Assembly: GCA_046582495.1 (NCBI GenBank)
Contig: JAYGEG010000175.1
Span: 1 to 36,405, forward strand
Direction of reading: 5' to 3'
DNA: 36,405 nucleotides
Origin: TMED23 sp913054205
GTDB taxonomy: Bacteria; Pseudomonadota; Alphaproteobacteria; Rhodospirillales; UBA2165
The notes beneath the pieces were generated by a model. That model worked only from the letters and a program-made list of their open reading frames with translations, did no database searches and was not told the DNA's origin. The position numbers and the translations under genes were made by a program. Below, in pieces: positions 7,154-15,305 of the stretch. Positions within the stretch are counted from its first letter, which is position 1; each line of letters starts with the position of its first letter.

Positions 7154-8232
7154 TGTCTGACCGCGACTTTCCAGACGAATTGCCGAGTGATCCATCAAAT
7201 GACGATGAAAATTTGAATTCTGAAGATCGGAACTCAGCGAAAATACCTGAACCTATTAGCGTCCCCACTGATGTGCCTCATCTGAGATTGCCAACGGAAG
7301 GTGCACAAATCCCTGCCGATGGTCCCGATGAAGAGCTAAGTGAAAATGCTTTTTCAGATCAAGTGCCGCTCGAAGAAATTCCTGAACTTGATCGAGATGA
7401 CCTCAAAGTCGACACGCTGGAATTCGAGCGCATCAACCGTCGAGCCAAACCGAAACGTGGCGGGCTGAAATTCCTGCTGATCGTCATTATTCTCGGCGGC
7501 GGTTATGCAGCCTGGACACAATGGGGCGATGAAATACTGGGCCGCAATGCCGATGAACTACCGATTGTTCGAGCTTCCGAAAGTCCCTCGAAAGTGCGTC
7601 CTGAAAAACCTGGCGGCATTGAAATTCCAAACCGCGACAAATTGGTTTATGACCGCTTGGAGAAAAAGCCACCAGAACAGAAAACTGAGAATTTATTGCC
7701 GCGACCGGAAGTGCCGCTCACGCCTTCCGCACCAAAACCGGTCGACAAAGCAGAAACCACGCCCGGTCCGGTTTCTGCGCCACCAAAAGAAGTGAAAGCC
7801 GAACCGGAAGCCAAGCCCGAAATTTCAAAGACAGTGGGTTCTCAGCCGACGACGGAAGAAGTCAAAACCGTCAAAAAACCGGAACCCGCACCGGCGCCGC
7901 CAAAAATTGAGAATAAAATCGCTAAGGTTGAGGTAAAGACGCCAGCCCCGGCGGCGGCACCAGCCGTAATTTCTAAGACGTCCTATCAAGTGCAATTGGT
8001 CGCAGTTCGAAACGAAGCAGCTGCTAAGCGAGAATGGACCAGACTACAGAAAAAATACAGCGGCCTATTAGGACAGCTTACCCTCAACGTTGTCCGTGCT
8101 GATCTTGGTAAAAAAGGCATTTTTTATCGTTTGCGCGCCGGCCCTCTCGCTGATCGGGAAGCGGCTAAAACACTTTGCCAGTCGCTTGCGAAGATTAAGG
8201 TTGGCTGTCTCGCTATCCGACCCGGGCGATAG
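7153..8232 (+). CDS. SPOR-domain inner-membrane protein
   Basis: This 359-residue protein has an acidic cytoplasmic N-terminal region (1-100), a single membrane helix (about 104-121, FLLIVIILGGGYAAW), a long Pro/Glu/Lys-rich periplasmic linker and a C-terminal SPOR domain (about 277-353, beginning SYQVQLVAVRNEAAA). SPOR domains bind denuded peptidoglycan glycan strands and bring proteins to the division septum. The gene overlaps argS and is followed two bases later by nagZ, a peptidoglycan-recycling enzyme, in keeping with a cell-wall role. The linker composition is low complexity, which is normal for this type. Confidence 0.88.
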   Translation: MSDRDFPDELPSDPSNDDENLNSEDRNSAKIPEPISVPTDVPHLRLPTEGAQIPADGPDEELSENAFSDQVPLEEIPELDRDDLKVDTLEFERINRRAKPKRGGLKFLLIVIILGGGYAAWTQWGDEILGRNADELPIVRASESPSKVRPEKPGGIEIPNRDKLVYDRLEKKPPEQKTENLLPRPEVPLTPSAPKPVDKAETTPGPVSAPPKEVKAEPEAKPEISKTVGSQPTTEEVKTVKKPEPAPAPPKIENKIAKVEVKTPAPAAAPAVISKTSYQVQLVAVRNEAAAKREWTRLQKKYSGLLGQLTLNVVRADLGKKGIFYRLRAGPLADREAAKTLCQSLAKIKVGCLAIRPGR

Positions 8233-8234
8233 GT

Positions 8235-9251
8235 GTGGCTCAATCTCGCGCTGTAATATTTGGCTGTAAGGGGCTCGCGCTGTCTACAGAAGAAGCCAAT
8301 TTTTTTAAAGAAACGCGCCCCATTGGTTTTATTCTTTTCGCCCGCAATTGTGACACTCCTGATCAAGTCCGCAATCTCACCAGCCAGCTTCGTAGCTCTA
8401 TTGAAAGTAAAGATGCGCCGATTTTAATTGATCAGGAAGGTGGACGGGTTGCCCGGTTGGGGCCGCCGCATTGGCGAAAGCCGCCGGCGGCTCAGGTTTT
8501 TGCCGATTTAGCGGTGCGAGATATAGATTTGGCGATAGAAGCGTTGACTTTAAATGTTCGCCTGATTGGAGCGGAATTGCGGGCGCTTGGAATAAATGTC
8601 GACTGTCTGCCGGTTCTCGATATTCCGCAATCCGACGCTGATCCGATTATTGGCGACCGGGCATACGGCAAACCGCCGAGCCAAGTGGCTGCCCTTGGAC
8701 GGGCTGCTTGTGATGCTTTGATGCAAGAGGGCGTGCTACCGATCATCAAACACATTCCCGGTCATGGCCGGGCCAATGTTGATAGCCACAAAGCGTTGCC
8801 GCGCGTGACCGTTTCTAAGGCCGAACTGTCTGAAACTGATTTTGCGCCGTTTAAAGCTCTTTCCGATCTGCCGCTCGCGATGACGGCGCATGTTATTTAT
8901 GGCGCGATTGATGCTACGGAGCCGGCGACGACATCAAAACCGATCATCGAAGATATTATCAGGCGCGAAATTGGTTTTGATGGATTGCTGCTGTCGGATG
9001 ATCTGTCGATGCAAGCTTTAAGCGGAAGTTTTGCCGAGCGGACAACGGCAACGCTTGATGCAGGCTGCGATGTCGTTCTTCATTGTAATGGCGAAATGGA
9101 TGAAATGCAGGAAATCGCGAACGTTGTTTCTGACATGTCGTCTTTGGCGATCGAACGCCTCACTAAAGCACTTGCTCTCATAGAAAATCATGACACATTA
9201 GATAGAGAAGCGGCGCTCTCGCGTCTCGACGAAATATTGGCTGGTAACTAG
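8235..9251 (+). CDS. nagZ: Beta-N-acetylhexosaminidase (GH3)
   Basis: This 338-residue cytoplasmic glycoside hydrolase family 3 enzyme releases GlcNAc from anhydro-muropeptides during cell-wall recycling. The substrate motif IDQEGGRVARL is at 65-75. The His-loop KHIPGHGRANVDSHK starts at 172, with the general-acid His at 177. The nucleophile Asp is in LLSDDLSM (Asp255, with Asp256 next to it). It starts with GTG at 8235, two bases after the SPOR gene. The length is normal for NagZ. Confidence 0.93.
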   Translation: MAQSRAVIFGCKGLALSTEEANFFKETRPIGFILFARNCDTPDQVRNLTSQLRSSIESKDAPILIDQEGGRVARLGPPHWRKPPAAQVFADLAVRDIDLAIEALTLNVRLIGAELRALGINVDCLPVLDIPQSDADPIIGDRAYGKPPSQVAALGRAACDALMQEGVLPIIKHIPGHGRANVDSHKALPRVTVSKAELSETDFAPFKALSDLPLAMTAHVIYGAIDATEPATTSKPIIEDIIRREIGFDGLLLSDDLSMQALSGSFAERTTATLDAGCDVVLHCNGEMDEMQEIANVVSDMSSLAIERLTKALALIENHDTLDREAALSRLDEILAGN

Positions 9252-9259
9252 GATCATCG

Positions 9260-9946
9260 GTGGACGAACAATCTCTTTTATTTAAAATTTCGACCTGGGT
9301 GTTGCCAATTGTCCTCGCTGTGACTTTGCACGAGGCATCTCATGGCTGGGTAGCCTGGAAGCTTGGCGATGACACTGCCTTTTTGCGTGGCCGAGTGACC
9401 TTTAATCCGCTCAAACATATTGATCCTTTTGGCACTATTATTTTGCCTGCGCTTTTATTGTTCGCGACCGGTGGGAAAATGTCATTTGGCTATGCCAAGC
9501 CGGTGCCGGTAAACTTTTGGGCGCTTAATAAACCTCGCCGAGACATGGTATTGGTTGCCCTCGCCGGACCTGGATCGAACTTGATTCTCGCATTTATCTC
9601 GGCCGTCCTTTTTCACACCATCGAGTGGGTGCCGAGAGACGTGCAGCCATGGCTGGCTGCAAATCTGACAATGTCGATCCTTTTCAATCTAATCCTTTGT
9701 ATTTTCAACATGATTCCGATTCCACCGCTTGATGGTGGTCGTGTGGCGGTGGGTCTTTTGCCGCCGTATTTGGGCCAACAATTGCAGCGGTTGGAACGGG
9801 CGGGCTTTGCTATTATTCTAGGCGCATTATTTATACTGCCGTGGCTCGGTAATTTTGTCGGTCTCGATCTCAACATATTCATGTGGATTGTTGGGATACC
9901 GGCTTTTGAAACCGCAGGATTTTTACTTAATTTGGTAGGCCTTTAG
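9260..9946 (+). CDS. Site-2-protease family (M50) membrane metalloprotease
   Basis: This 228-residue membrane protein carries the zinc motif HEASH (24-28) in the first membrane helix and a second motif NMIPIPPLDGGR with Asp158 as the third ligand. Several further hydrophobic helices follow. This is the short M50B form without a PDZ domain, found between nagZ and scpA in many alphaproteobacteria. Substrates are unknown. It begins with GTG at 9260, eight bases after nagZ, and ends six bases before scpA, so it is part of the same operon. Confidence 0.88.
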   Translation: MDEQSLLFKISTWVLPIVLAVTLHEASHGWVAWKLGDDTAFLRGRVTFNPLKHIDPFGTIILPALLLFATGGKMSFGYAKPVPVNFWALNKPRRDMVLVALAGPGSNLILAFISAVLFHTIEWVPRDVQPWLAANLTMSILFNLILCIFNMIPIPPLDGGRVAVGLLPPYLGQQLQRLERAGFAIILGALFILPWLGNFVGLDLNIFMWIVGIPAFETAGFLLNLVGL

Positions 9947-9952
9947 ATTAGT

Positions 9953-10756
9953 ATGAACGACGAAGTCGATGATTTTGAAGACGATGAACGGGCCATTGCT
10001 GCGCCGGGTACCGAGCTTTTGCTCGATGTTGGCGGCTTCGAAGGACCGATAGATGTTCTGCTATCACTTGCCCGCGATAAAAAGGTTGATCTGACGCAAA
10101 TTTCGATTCTCGAACTGGCCGATCAATATCTTATTTGGGTCACAGAAATTTGCCGCACCAATCTTGAATTGGCAGCAGACTATCTGGTCATGGCAGCCTG
10201 GCTCGCTTATTTAAAATCGAGATTGCTGATCCCGGATATGTCGAACGAGGAGGAGCCGACCGGCGAGGAGATGGCTGCCGCCCTTCAATTTCAACTTCGC
10301 CGTCTCGAAGGAATGCAGGACGCAGGCGCGCGCATGATGGCACGCCAGCAACTGGGGAAAGATTTTTTTAAACGCGGCGATCCTGAGCGCTTTGGTTATA
10401 ACTCGACCTCGATCTACGAGGTGTCGATGTACGAATTGCTAAGTGCGTATGGCGAGCATACCCATCGCTCCAACGTAAAGACGCTTCACATCCAAGGCTC
10501 GGATCTGTTTTCGCCTGATGAGGCGGTTAAGCGTTTGATGGGTATTATCGGAAAAATACCGGATTGGGCTCAGCTCGACCAGTTTCTTCCGATGGAGCTG
10601 CGTGGCGATATCATTAGTCGATCGGCCATTGCGTCGACTTTTGTGGCTGGCCTGCAAATAACCAAAGAAGGCAAAATGCAAATCAGACAGGGCGGCGCCT
10701 TCGAGCCCATTTTCATCAAAGATGTCTCACCAAGTTCGAACGACAATAGAGATTAA
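9953..10756 (+). CDS. scpA: Segregation and condensation protein A
   Basis: This 267-residue kleisin subunit of the SMC-ScpA-ScpB condensin complex bridges SMC heads and organises the chromosome. The family motif GFEGPIDVLLSLARDKKVDL is present near residue 27. ADYLVMAAWLAYLKSRLLIP is the SMC-neck binding helix, and a winged-helix C-terminal region ends the protein. The N terminus is acidic. It is followed six bases later by scpB. Confidence 0.93.
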   Translation: MNDEVDDFEDDERAIAAPGTELLLDVGGFEGPIDVLLSLARDKKVDLTQISILELADQYLIWVTEICRTNLELAADYLVMAAWLAYLKSRLLIPDMSNEEEPTGEEMAAALQFQLRRLEGMQDAGARMMARQQLGKDFFKRGDPERFGYNSTSIYEVSMYELLSAYGEHTHRSNVKTLHIQGSDLFSPDEAVKRLMGIIGKIPDWAQLDQFLPMELRGDIISRSAIASTFVAGLQITKEGKMQIRQGGAFEPIFIKDVSPSSNDNRD

Positions 10757-10762
10757 ATAAAC

Positions 10763-11443
10763 ATGAGCACCATAGACCAACAACATTTGAAATTATTGGA
10801 AGCGCTATTATTTGCGTCGGCGCAACCTGTGCCGGTGAGCGCGCTTGAGGAACGTTTGCCGGATGGTGCAGATTTGGAAGCCTTGCTGGAAGAGCTCAAA
10901 AGCCACTACGAAGGCCGCGGCGTCAATCTAGTTCATGTTGGCAAAGGCTGGGCATTTAGAACCGATCCGGACCTCGCTCAAGCTTTGATGGTGGATCGTA
11001 CTATAACCCGTAAGCTATCGCGCGCTGCCGTCGAGACCTTGGCCATTTGTGCGTATCACCAGCCCGTTACGCGCGCCGAGATCGAGGAAATTCGGGGTGT
11101 TGGCCTGAGCAAAGGCACAATGGATGTATTGTTTGAAGCCGGCTGGATTAGGCCGCGCGGTCGCCGCCGCACGCCGGGCAAGCCAGTCACCTGGGGAACG
11201 ACGGAAGGCTTCCTCGATCAGTTTGGCATGGAAAGTCTGGAAGATTTGCCGGGTATGGAAGATCTTAAAGCCGCTGGCTTGATTGATAAACGCCCCGCCA
11301 TTCAGACATTGGGAACGCGGGCGAATATGGCACCTGCAATTGATCCGGACGAGCTTGAAGAGGTGCCGGAGGTAGAGGTTATGAATGAAGATCCTCTCGA
11401 TCCTGATGACGGCGAAGACCTCGCATCACTCGAAGCCGAGTAG
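10763..11443 (+). CDS. scpB: Segregation and condensation protein B
   Basis: This 226-residue tandem winged-helix protein partners ScpA. The first winged helix spans roughly 5-80 (LKLLEALLFASAQPVP). The second carries the strongly conserved AVETLAICAYHQPVTRAEIE and GRRRTPGKPVTWGTT. The tail is acidic and proline-poor, as in alphaproteobacterial ScpB. The next gene starts nine bases downstream. Confidence 0.93.
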   Translation: MSTIDQQHLKLLEALLFASAQPVPVSALEERLPDGADLEALLEELKSHYEGRGVNLVHVGKGWAFRTDPDLAQALMVDRTITRKLSRAAVETLAICAYHQPVTRAEIEEIRGVGLSKGTMDVLFEAGWIRPRGRRRTPGKPVTWGTTEGFLDQFGMESLEDLPGMEDLKAAGLIDKRPAIQTLGTRANMAPAIDPDELEEVPEVEVMNEDPLDPDDGEDLASLEAE

Positions 11444-11452
11444 GGCGGGCCT

Positions 11453-12529
11453 ATGCGCTACGATGTCTTTGTCACGGTGTGGGGACACGACTTTGTCAAT
11501 AAGTTTACTGAGTTTTCGCTAGCATCGCAACTGGCACACGGCAATCTTCCGGCCTTGGCCGAACAGGCTGACGTTCACTATCATATTTATACCGATCGAG
11601 AATCGCAGGCGCTTTTTGAACCAAGCCTCGCCGAACTTGCCAAAATTGCGGAACCACATTTTCATTTTTACGATGAGATAGCTTATGGCGGCGATACCCT
11701 CGATCAGGCCATCGCTAATTCCGATCCAACAACGGTAAAACATAACGTTCAACGCTTAACCGCCCAGCACATGTTATCAGACCTTTCTGAATCTGCGGCG
11801 GTTCTGCTGGATTCTGATTTTATCATCGCTGACGGATCGTTTGCGCGTATGCATGATTTAAGAGTGCAGGGAAAGCGGGCTATTGCGACATCCTTAATGC
11901 GGCTCAATGAAAATACCGCTGTTCCGGTTTTGCGGGGGCATATAGCAGAGCATCTGTCACCTCGGGCGCTGGTTGGCCTCTGTCTTGAACACATGCATCC
12001 GATTTTTGCCGGCTATTTTGCCGATGCAAAGCAATCAACCTCCTACCCCTCGCAACTAAATTGGCGTGTCGGCAGTTCTGGAGTGATTGCGCATGGATTG
12101 TTCCCGCATCCCTTGATGGTGATTCCTGATCACGCCTCAGGCGAAGGCGGAAACAAATATTTCTCGACCATGGATTATGATTATGCTTTGCGCGCGGTTT
12201 CAGATGATTCTGCCATTCACCTGTCGCCAAGCTCAGATGAGATTCTGATCTGTAAAATGACACCGGATACCTATCTCACCGAAAAGGATCAGGGAAGCGC
12301 TCTCACCATCGACCGCATGGCGCATTTTATTTTAAACAATACAAATATCCGCCATCGCATTTTCCTAGATCAGTCTGTTCAGTTTGTTGCTGAGGAGGCA
12401 GGCGATTGGGAAATTGTGACGAATGATGCGGGTCGATTTATTGAAGCGTCTTACAAAGCGGTTGAGTTGGCGGTCAATCAGCTGTCCACCAAAGATCCAC
12501 TGACATTGGTTCATCTCAAATCCTTTTAG
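11453..12529 (+). CDS. Hypothetical protein, possibly GT-A-fold glycosyltransferase-like
   Basis: I do not recognise this 358-residue protein firmly. It opens with a beta-strand (YDVFVTVWG), contains HYHIYTDRES in an early strand, and has a hydrophobic strand ending in Asp-Ser-Asp (VLLDSDFIIADG, Asp120 and Asp122). That resembles the metal-binding DxD of GT-A glycosyltransferases that act on nucleotide sugars. Later motifs such as FSTMDYDYALRAV fit an acceptor or base region. It has no membrane helix or signal peptide. It follows scpB by nine bases and is co-directional, so it may ride on the scp operon, but nothing in the context assigns a substrate. Confidence 0.6.
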   Translation: MRYDVFVTVWGHDFVNKFTEFSLASQLAHGNLPALAEQADVHYHIYTDRESQALFEPSLAELAKIAEPHFHFYDEIAYGGDTLDQAIANSDPTTVKHNVQRLTAQHMLSDLSESAAVLLDSDFIIADGSFARMHDLRVQGKRAIATSLMRLNENTAVPVLRGHIAEHLSPRALVGLCLEHMHPIFAGYFADAKQSTSYPSQLNWRVGSSGVIAHGLFPHPLMVIPDHASGEGGNKYFSTMDYDYALRAVSDDSAIHLSPSSDEILICKMTPDTYLTEKDQGSALTIDRMAHFILNNTNIRHRIFLDQSVQFVAEEAGDWEIVTNDAGRFIEASYKAVELAVNQLSTKDPLTLVHLKSF

Positions 12530-12658
12530 GGCCAATTGAAGATTTTATGTCGCCGCAATTGCAGTCGCGCATGCAAGGTTGGTTGCCGAAATGAAGATAT
12601 TTACCGATTGATGCTGAGCGATTAGAATACCATCAGGTAAATTTTGGAAAATAAGACG

Positions 12659-12973
12659 ATGACCGTACAAGAAACAATCGAACAAAAATTGGTGGATGCA
12701 GTTCCTTTAGTGGGATTGGAAGTCATCAATGAGAGCCATATGCACAACGTGCCGCCGGGCTCCGAGTCTCATTTTAAAGTCGTCATTATATCTGATGAAT
12801 TTAAAGATGTTCGGCTCATCCAGCGCCATCAGCGTATCAATAAAGTGTTGGCCGACGAGCTGGCCGGCTCGGTGCATGCCCTTGCATTGCAGACCTTAAC
12901 CCCCGATGAGTGGAAAGCCAAAGGCGGCGAGACCATGCCGTCACCTTTATGTCTTGGTGGTGGAAAAGGTTAG
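12659..12973 (+). CDS. bolA: BolA family protein
   Basis: This 104-residue protein has the BolA/YrbA fold core VGLEVINESHMHNVPPGSES, then HFKVVIISDEF and RLIQRHQRINKVLADEL. The conserved His residues of the class that partners monothiol glutaredoxins in Fe-S handling are present. HALALQTLTPDEWKAK is typical of the BolA proper group. The ATG at 12659 was chosen over a TTG at 12644, which would add five residues. There is no glutaredoxin gene beside it in this window, although the pairing is frequent elsewhere. Confidence 0.88.
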   Translation: MTVQETIEQKLVDAVPLVGLEVINESHMHNVPPGSESHFKVVIISDEFKDVRLIQRHQRINKVLADELAGSVHALALQTLTPDEWKAKGGETMPSPLCLGGGKG

Positions 12974-12975
12974 CG

Positions 12976-13305
12976 TCAAGTATTGGCGGGACGCAGAAAG
13001 GCTCGCGAAACTCGATCGCCTTTCACGATGCAGCTGCCTTTGTAATAGGTCAGCTTATCATCACCCTCTTTCTTTTTGATCACAGCGGTTAACTCTAACG
13101 TAACAGTGGCACTTAAACCCTGCTTTGCGACATTTTTCTTGGTGATGGAGATTTCCGCGCCTTTGGGAATTTTTTTGGTCAAAGATTCTGTGCACAAGTC
13201 GACAAAATCCGGATCAGAACATGAGGTCAGCGCGAGTGCGGCAGAGATAGCCAAGATTGCGGATATTCCAGAGTTCCCGATGTTCATAGGTCCGTCCATT
13301 TTCAT
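12976..13305 (-). CDS. Small hypothetical lipoprotein
   Basis: This 109-residue protein has a lipoprotein signal: a hydrophobic segment followed by the lipobox LALTSC with Cys at residue 29 and SDPDF after it. Mature residues include another Cys pair (DLCTES and GSCIV) that could form a disulfide, in a compact beta-rich sequence. Asp at +3 and Ser at +2 do not settle inner or outer membrane retention. The start could also be the ATG at 13287. It is convergent with bolA (two bases apart) and divergent from tatA. I do not recognise a family. Confidence 0.65.
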   Translation of the reverse strand: MKMDGPMNIGNSGISAILAISAALALTSCSDPDFVDLCTESLTKKIPKGAEISITKKNVAKQGLSATVTLELTAVIKKKEGDDKLTYYKGSCIVKGDRVSRAFLRPANT

Positions 13306-13434
13306 TCTGAAAATAGGTCTAATTCAGGAAATATATCATGTTTCTATAATTTAGATAGCGTAGAGATTGCTCTATGTCCCGGATTCTGCCATTATCCGCA
13401 CCATAAAATTTATGATTAGTAGGAGTATATTAAA

Positions 13435-13665
13435 ATGGGGATTGGAGTGTGGCAGGTTGTCCTCGTCCTTGTGATTGTCTTGATTATTTTTGGTGCCGGT
13501 AAACTGCCCAAAGTTATGGGAGACGTTGCCAAGGGTGTTAAGAATTTCAAATCTGGAATGGCGGAGGAAGTGACCGATTCTTCGAGCGATTCAAAGCCTG
13601 TGGAAAATACTTCCGCTCAGGTTTCGGAATCTGCTGAGAATAAAGAAGATTCAGTTAAAAGCTGA
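13435..13665 (+). CDS. tatA: Twin-arginine translocase subunit TatA
   Basis: This 76-residue protein has a short N-terminal membrane helix (5-19), the FGAGKLPK hinge (19-26), an amphipathic helix (VMGDVAKGVKNFKSGM) and a Ser/Glu-rich tail. TatA multimers form the transport path for folded proteins. A Shine-Dalgarno sequence (AGGAG) lies nine bases upstream. tatB and tatC follow on the same strand. Confidence 0.95.
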   Translation: MGIGVWQVVLVLVIVLIIFGAGKLPKVMGDVAKGVKNFKSGMAEEVTDSSSDSKPVENTSAQVSESAENKEDSVKS

Positions 13666-13732
13666 TCTAATTTTTGCATGACCGAATTTTCGGCCCAGCA
13701 ATTACTCAGGCAACTCTGGTATGGCAGCTTAA

Positions 13733-14212
13733 ATGTTTGATATCGGTTGGACCGAAATCACCATCATTTTAATCGTGGCGCTCATCGTCATTGGACCCAA
13801 GGACCTTCCTCGGGTCTTGCGCACGGTTGGGCAATGGGTTGGCAAAGCCAAAGGCATGACCCGCGAGTTTCGGGGGCATATCGATGACATGATTCGGGAT
13901 ACCGAACTTGATGAAGTTAAAAAGCAAATCGAGTCGGCCGGATCATTTGATGCAAATTCAGCGATTGAAAATACCATCGATCCTGACGGCGAAATTAAAA
14001 ACGCTTTTGATTTCAGTGAAGATAAAGGCAATCCAACCGATTTAGATGATCCTTCCTATGATGATGAAGATGATCCGAAAGACCCCGACGGTACGGCTGT
14101 TTATGACGACAGCCCCGATGATGACGAAGAGCCTGTGGTCGTTGAGGCACCTCCAGTAGCGCCGGAAAAGTTTGAGGAACTCGACAAAAATAAAAAGGAA
14201 GATACGGCGTGA
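13733..14212 (+). CDS. tatB: Twin-arginine translocase subunit TatB
   Basis: This 159-residue protein starts MFDIGWTEITIILIVALIVI, its membrane helix, followed by GPKDLPRVLRTVGQW, the TatB-specific hinge and amphipathic helix. TatB forms the signal-peptide receptor with TatC. The C-terminal half is strongly acidic (runs of Asp/Glu), which is common in alphaproteobacterial TatB. Its stop overlaps the GTG start of tatC by four bases, so the two genes are coupled. Confidence 0.94.
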   Translation: MFDIGWTEITIILIVALIVIGPKDLPRVLRTVGQWVGKAKGMTREFRGHIDDMIRDTELDEVKKQIESAGSFDANSAIENTIDPDGEIKNAFDFSEDKGNPTDLDDPSYDDEDDPKDPDGTAVYDDSPDDDEEPVVVEAPPVAPEKFEELDKNKKEDTA

Positions 14213-15030
14213 ACGACGCTGTTGAAGACAATAAGTCGCCGCTGATGGAACACATCATTGAGCTTCGCAATCGGCTGATGTACTCGGTGATTGCGATCTT
14301 TGTCGTGTTTGTTGGCGCTTTTTCGATTTCTGAACAAATCTACGCCTTTTTGGTGCAGCCGCTAGCCGACGTTATGGAGGAAACCGGACAAAATCGCCGG
14401 CTGATTTACACCGCGCTTCATGAAGCCTTTTTCACCTATATAAAAGTATCTATATGGGCGGCATTATTTGTCACCTTTCCATTTGTGGCGATGCAGTTTT
14501 GGAAGTTTGTCGCGCCGGGTTTGTACAAAAACGAGAAAATGGCTTTGGCACCCTATCTCGTGTTGTCACCGATCCTGTTTTTTGCCGGCGGCGCCTTGGT
14601 CTACTACTTCATTTTTCCATTGGCCTGGAAATTTTTCCTGAGTTTTGAATCAGCTGGCCTCGCCGGAGGACTGCCTATTCAATTGGAAGCCAAAGTGAAC
14701 GAGTACCTGTCTTTGGTGATGCGGCTTATTTTTGCTTTTGGTTTCAGCTTTCAGTTGCCGATTGTTCTTACATTATTGGCACGGGCAGGTGTCGTAACCT
14801 CTGTCGGCTTGGCGGCAAAACGCAAATACGCCCTCGTCATGGTGTTTATCGCCGCTGCCGTTCTAACGCCGCCGGATATCATCAGCCAAGTCGGGCTCGC
14901 TATACCGATCATTATTCTCTACGAGATTTCCATCATCGCCGTCCGCGCCGTCGAGAAGAAAAAAGCCGCTGCCGAAGAAGACGACGATGAGGAAGAAGAA
15001 ATCATCGAAGAGACGGATTTTAATACGTAG
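14209..15030 (+). CDS. tatC: Twin-arginine translocase subunit TatC
   Basis: This 273-residue, six-helix membrane protein recognises the twin-arginine signal peptide. The N-terminal motif MEHIIELRNRLMYSV contains the conserved Glu (HIIELR) of the binding site. FVAPGLYKNEK is the conserved loop after the second helix, and the last helices include TPPDIISQVGLAIP. The tail has a long acidic stretch (EEDDDEEEEIIEE). It starts at GTG 14209 within the end of tatB. Confidence 0.96.
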   Translation: MNDAVEDNKSPLMEHIIELRNRLMYSVIAIFVVFVGAFSISEQIYAFLVQPLADVMEETGQNRRLIYTALHEAFFTYIKVSIWAALFVTFPFVAMQFWKFVAPGLYKNEKMALAPYLVLSPILFFAGGALVYYFIFPLAWKFFLSFESAGLAGGLPIQLEAKVNEYLSLVMRLIFAFGFSFQLPIVLTLLARAGVVTSVGLAAKRKYALVMVFIAAAVLTPPDIISQVGLAIPIIILYEISIIAVRAVEKKKAAAEEDDDEEEEIIEETDFNT

Positions 15031-15063
15031 CGATTCTATTATCGATAATTTCTTGGCTTGAGA

Positions 15064-15100
15064 ATTAAGGGGACATCTACCTGTTACGTGTCCCCATTAA
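15064..15100. repeat. REP-like palindrome with GGGGACA arms
   Basis: GGGGACA (15069-15075) pairs with TGTCCCC (15089-15095). The stem is extended by ATTAA and TTAAT on either side. It resembles palindromes associated with REP-type elements; that label is an inference. Confidence 0.5.
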
Positions 15101-15114
15101 TTCGCCAAGATACA

Positions 15115-15185
15115 GAACCACGAAGAACACGAAGGTGGATACGCAGATCTAGTCCGCGTATCCACCTTCGTGCCCTTTGTGGTTC
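15115..15185. repeat. Nested long inverted repeat downstream of tatC
   Basis: A perfect 15-bp stem, CGAAGGTGGATACGC with its reverse complement, surrounds an 11-base loop. Outside it GAACCAC and GTGGTTC form a second enclosing stem. The inner loop retains the GATCtAGTCC signature of the short palindrome family, so one repeat seems to have landed inside another. It can form a strong hairpin in the transcript after tatC. Confidence 0.6.
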
Positions 15186-15190
15186 CCTCT

Positions 15191-15218
15191 GGATTCCGGA
15201 TCAAGTCCGGAATGACGG
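15191..15218. repeat. Short intergenic palindrome, GGATTCCGG type
   Basis: ATTCCGGA and TCCGGAAT flank TCAAG and are followed by GACGG, the same plan as 2187-2216. It lies about 90 bases before serS. Confidence 0.6.
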
Positions 15219-15305
15219 CGTGGTTGGGAGGTTTTTGTGCGGCTTGTCCATTGTGCGTGATCGCCTTATAAGTGCCTCAACAAACTTAACACTCGGAAAA
15301 TCTAA

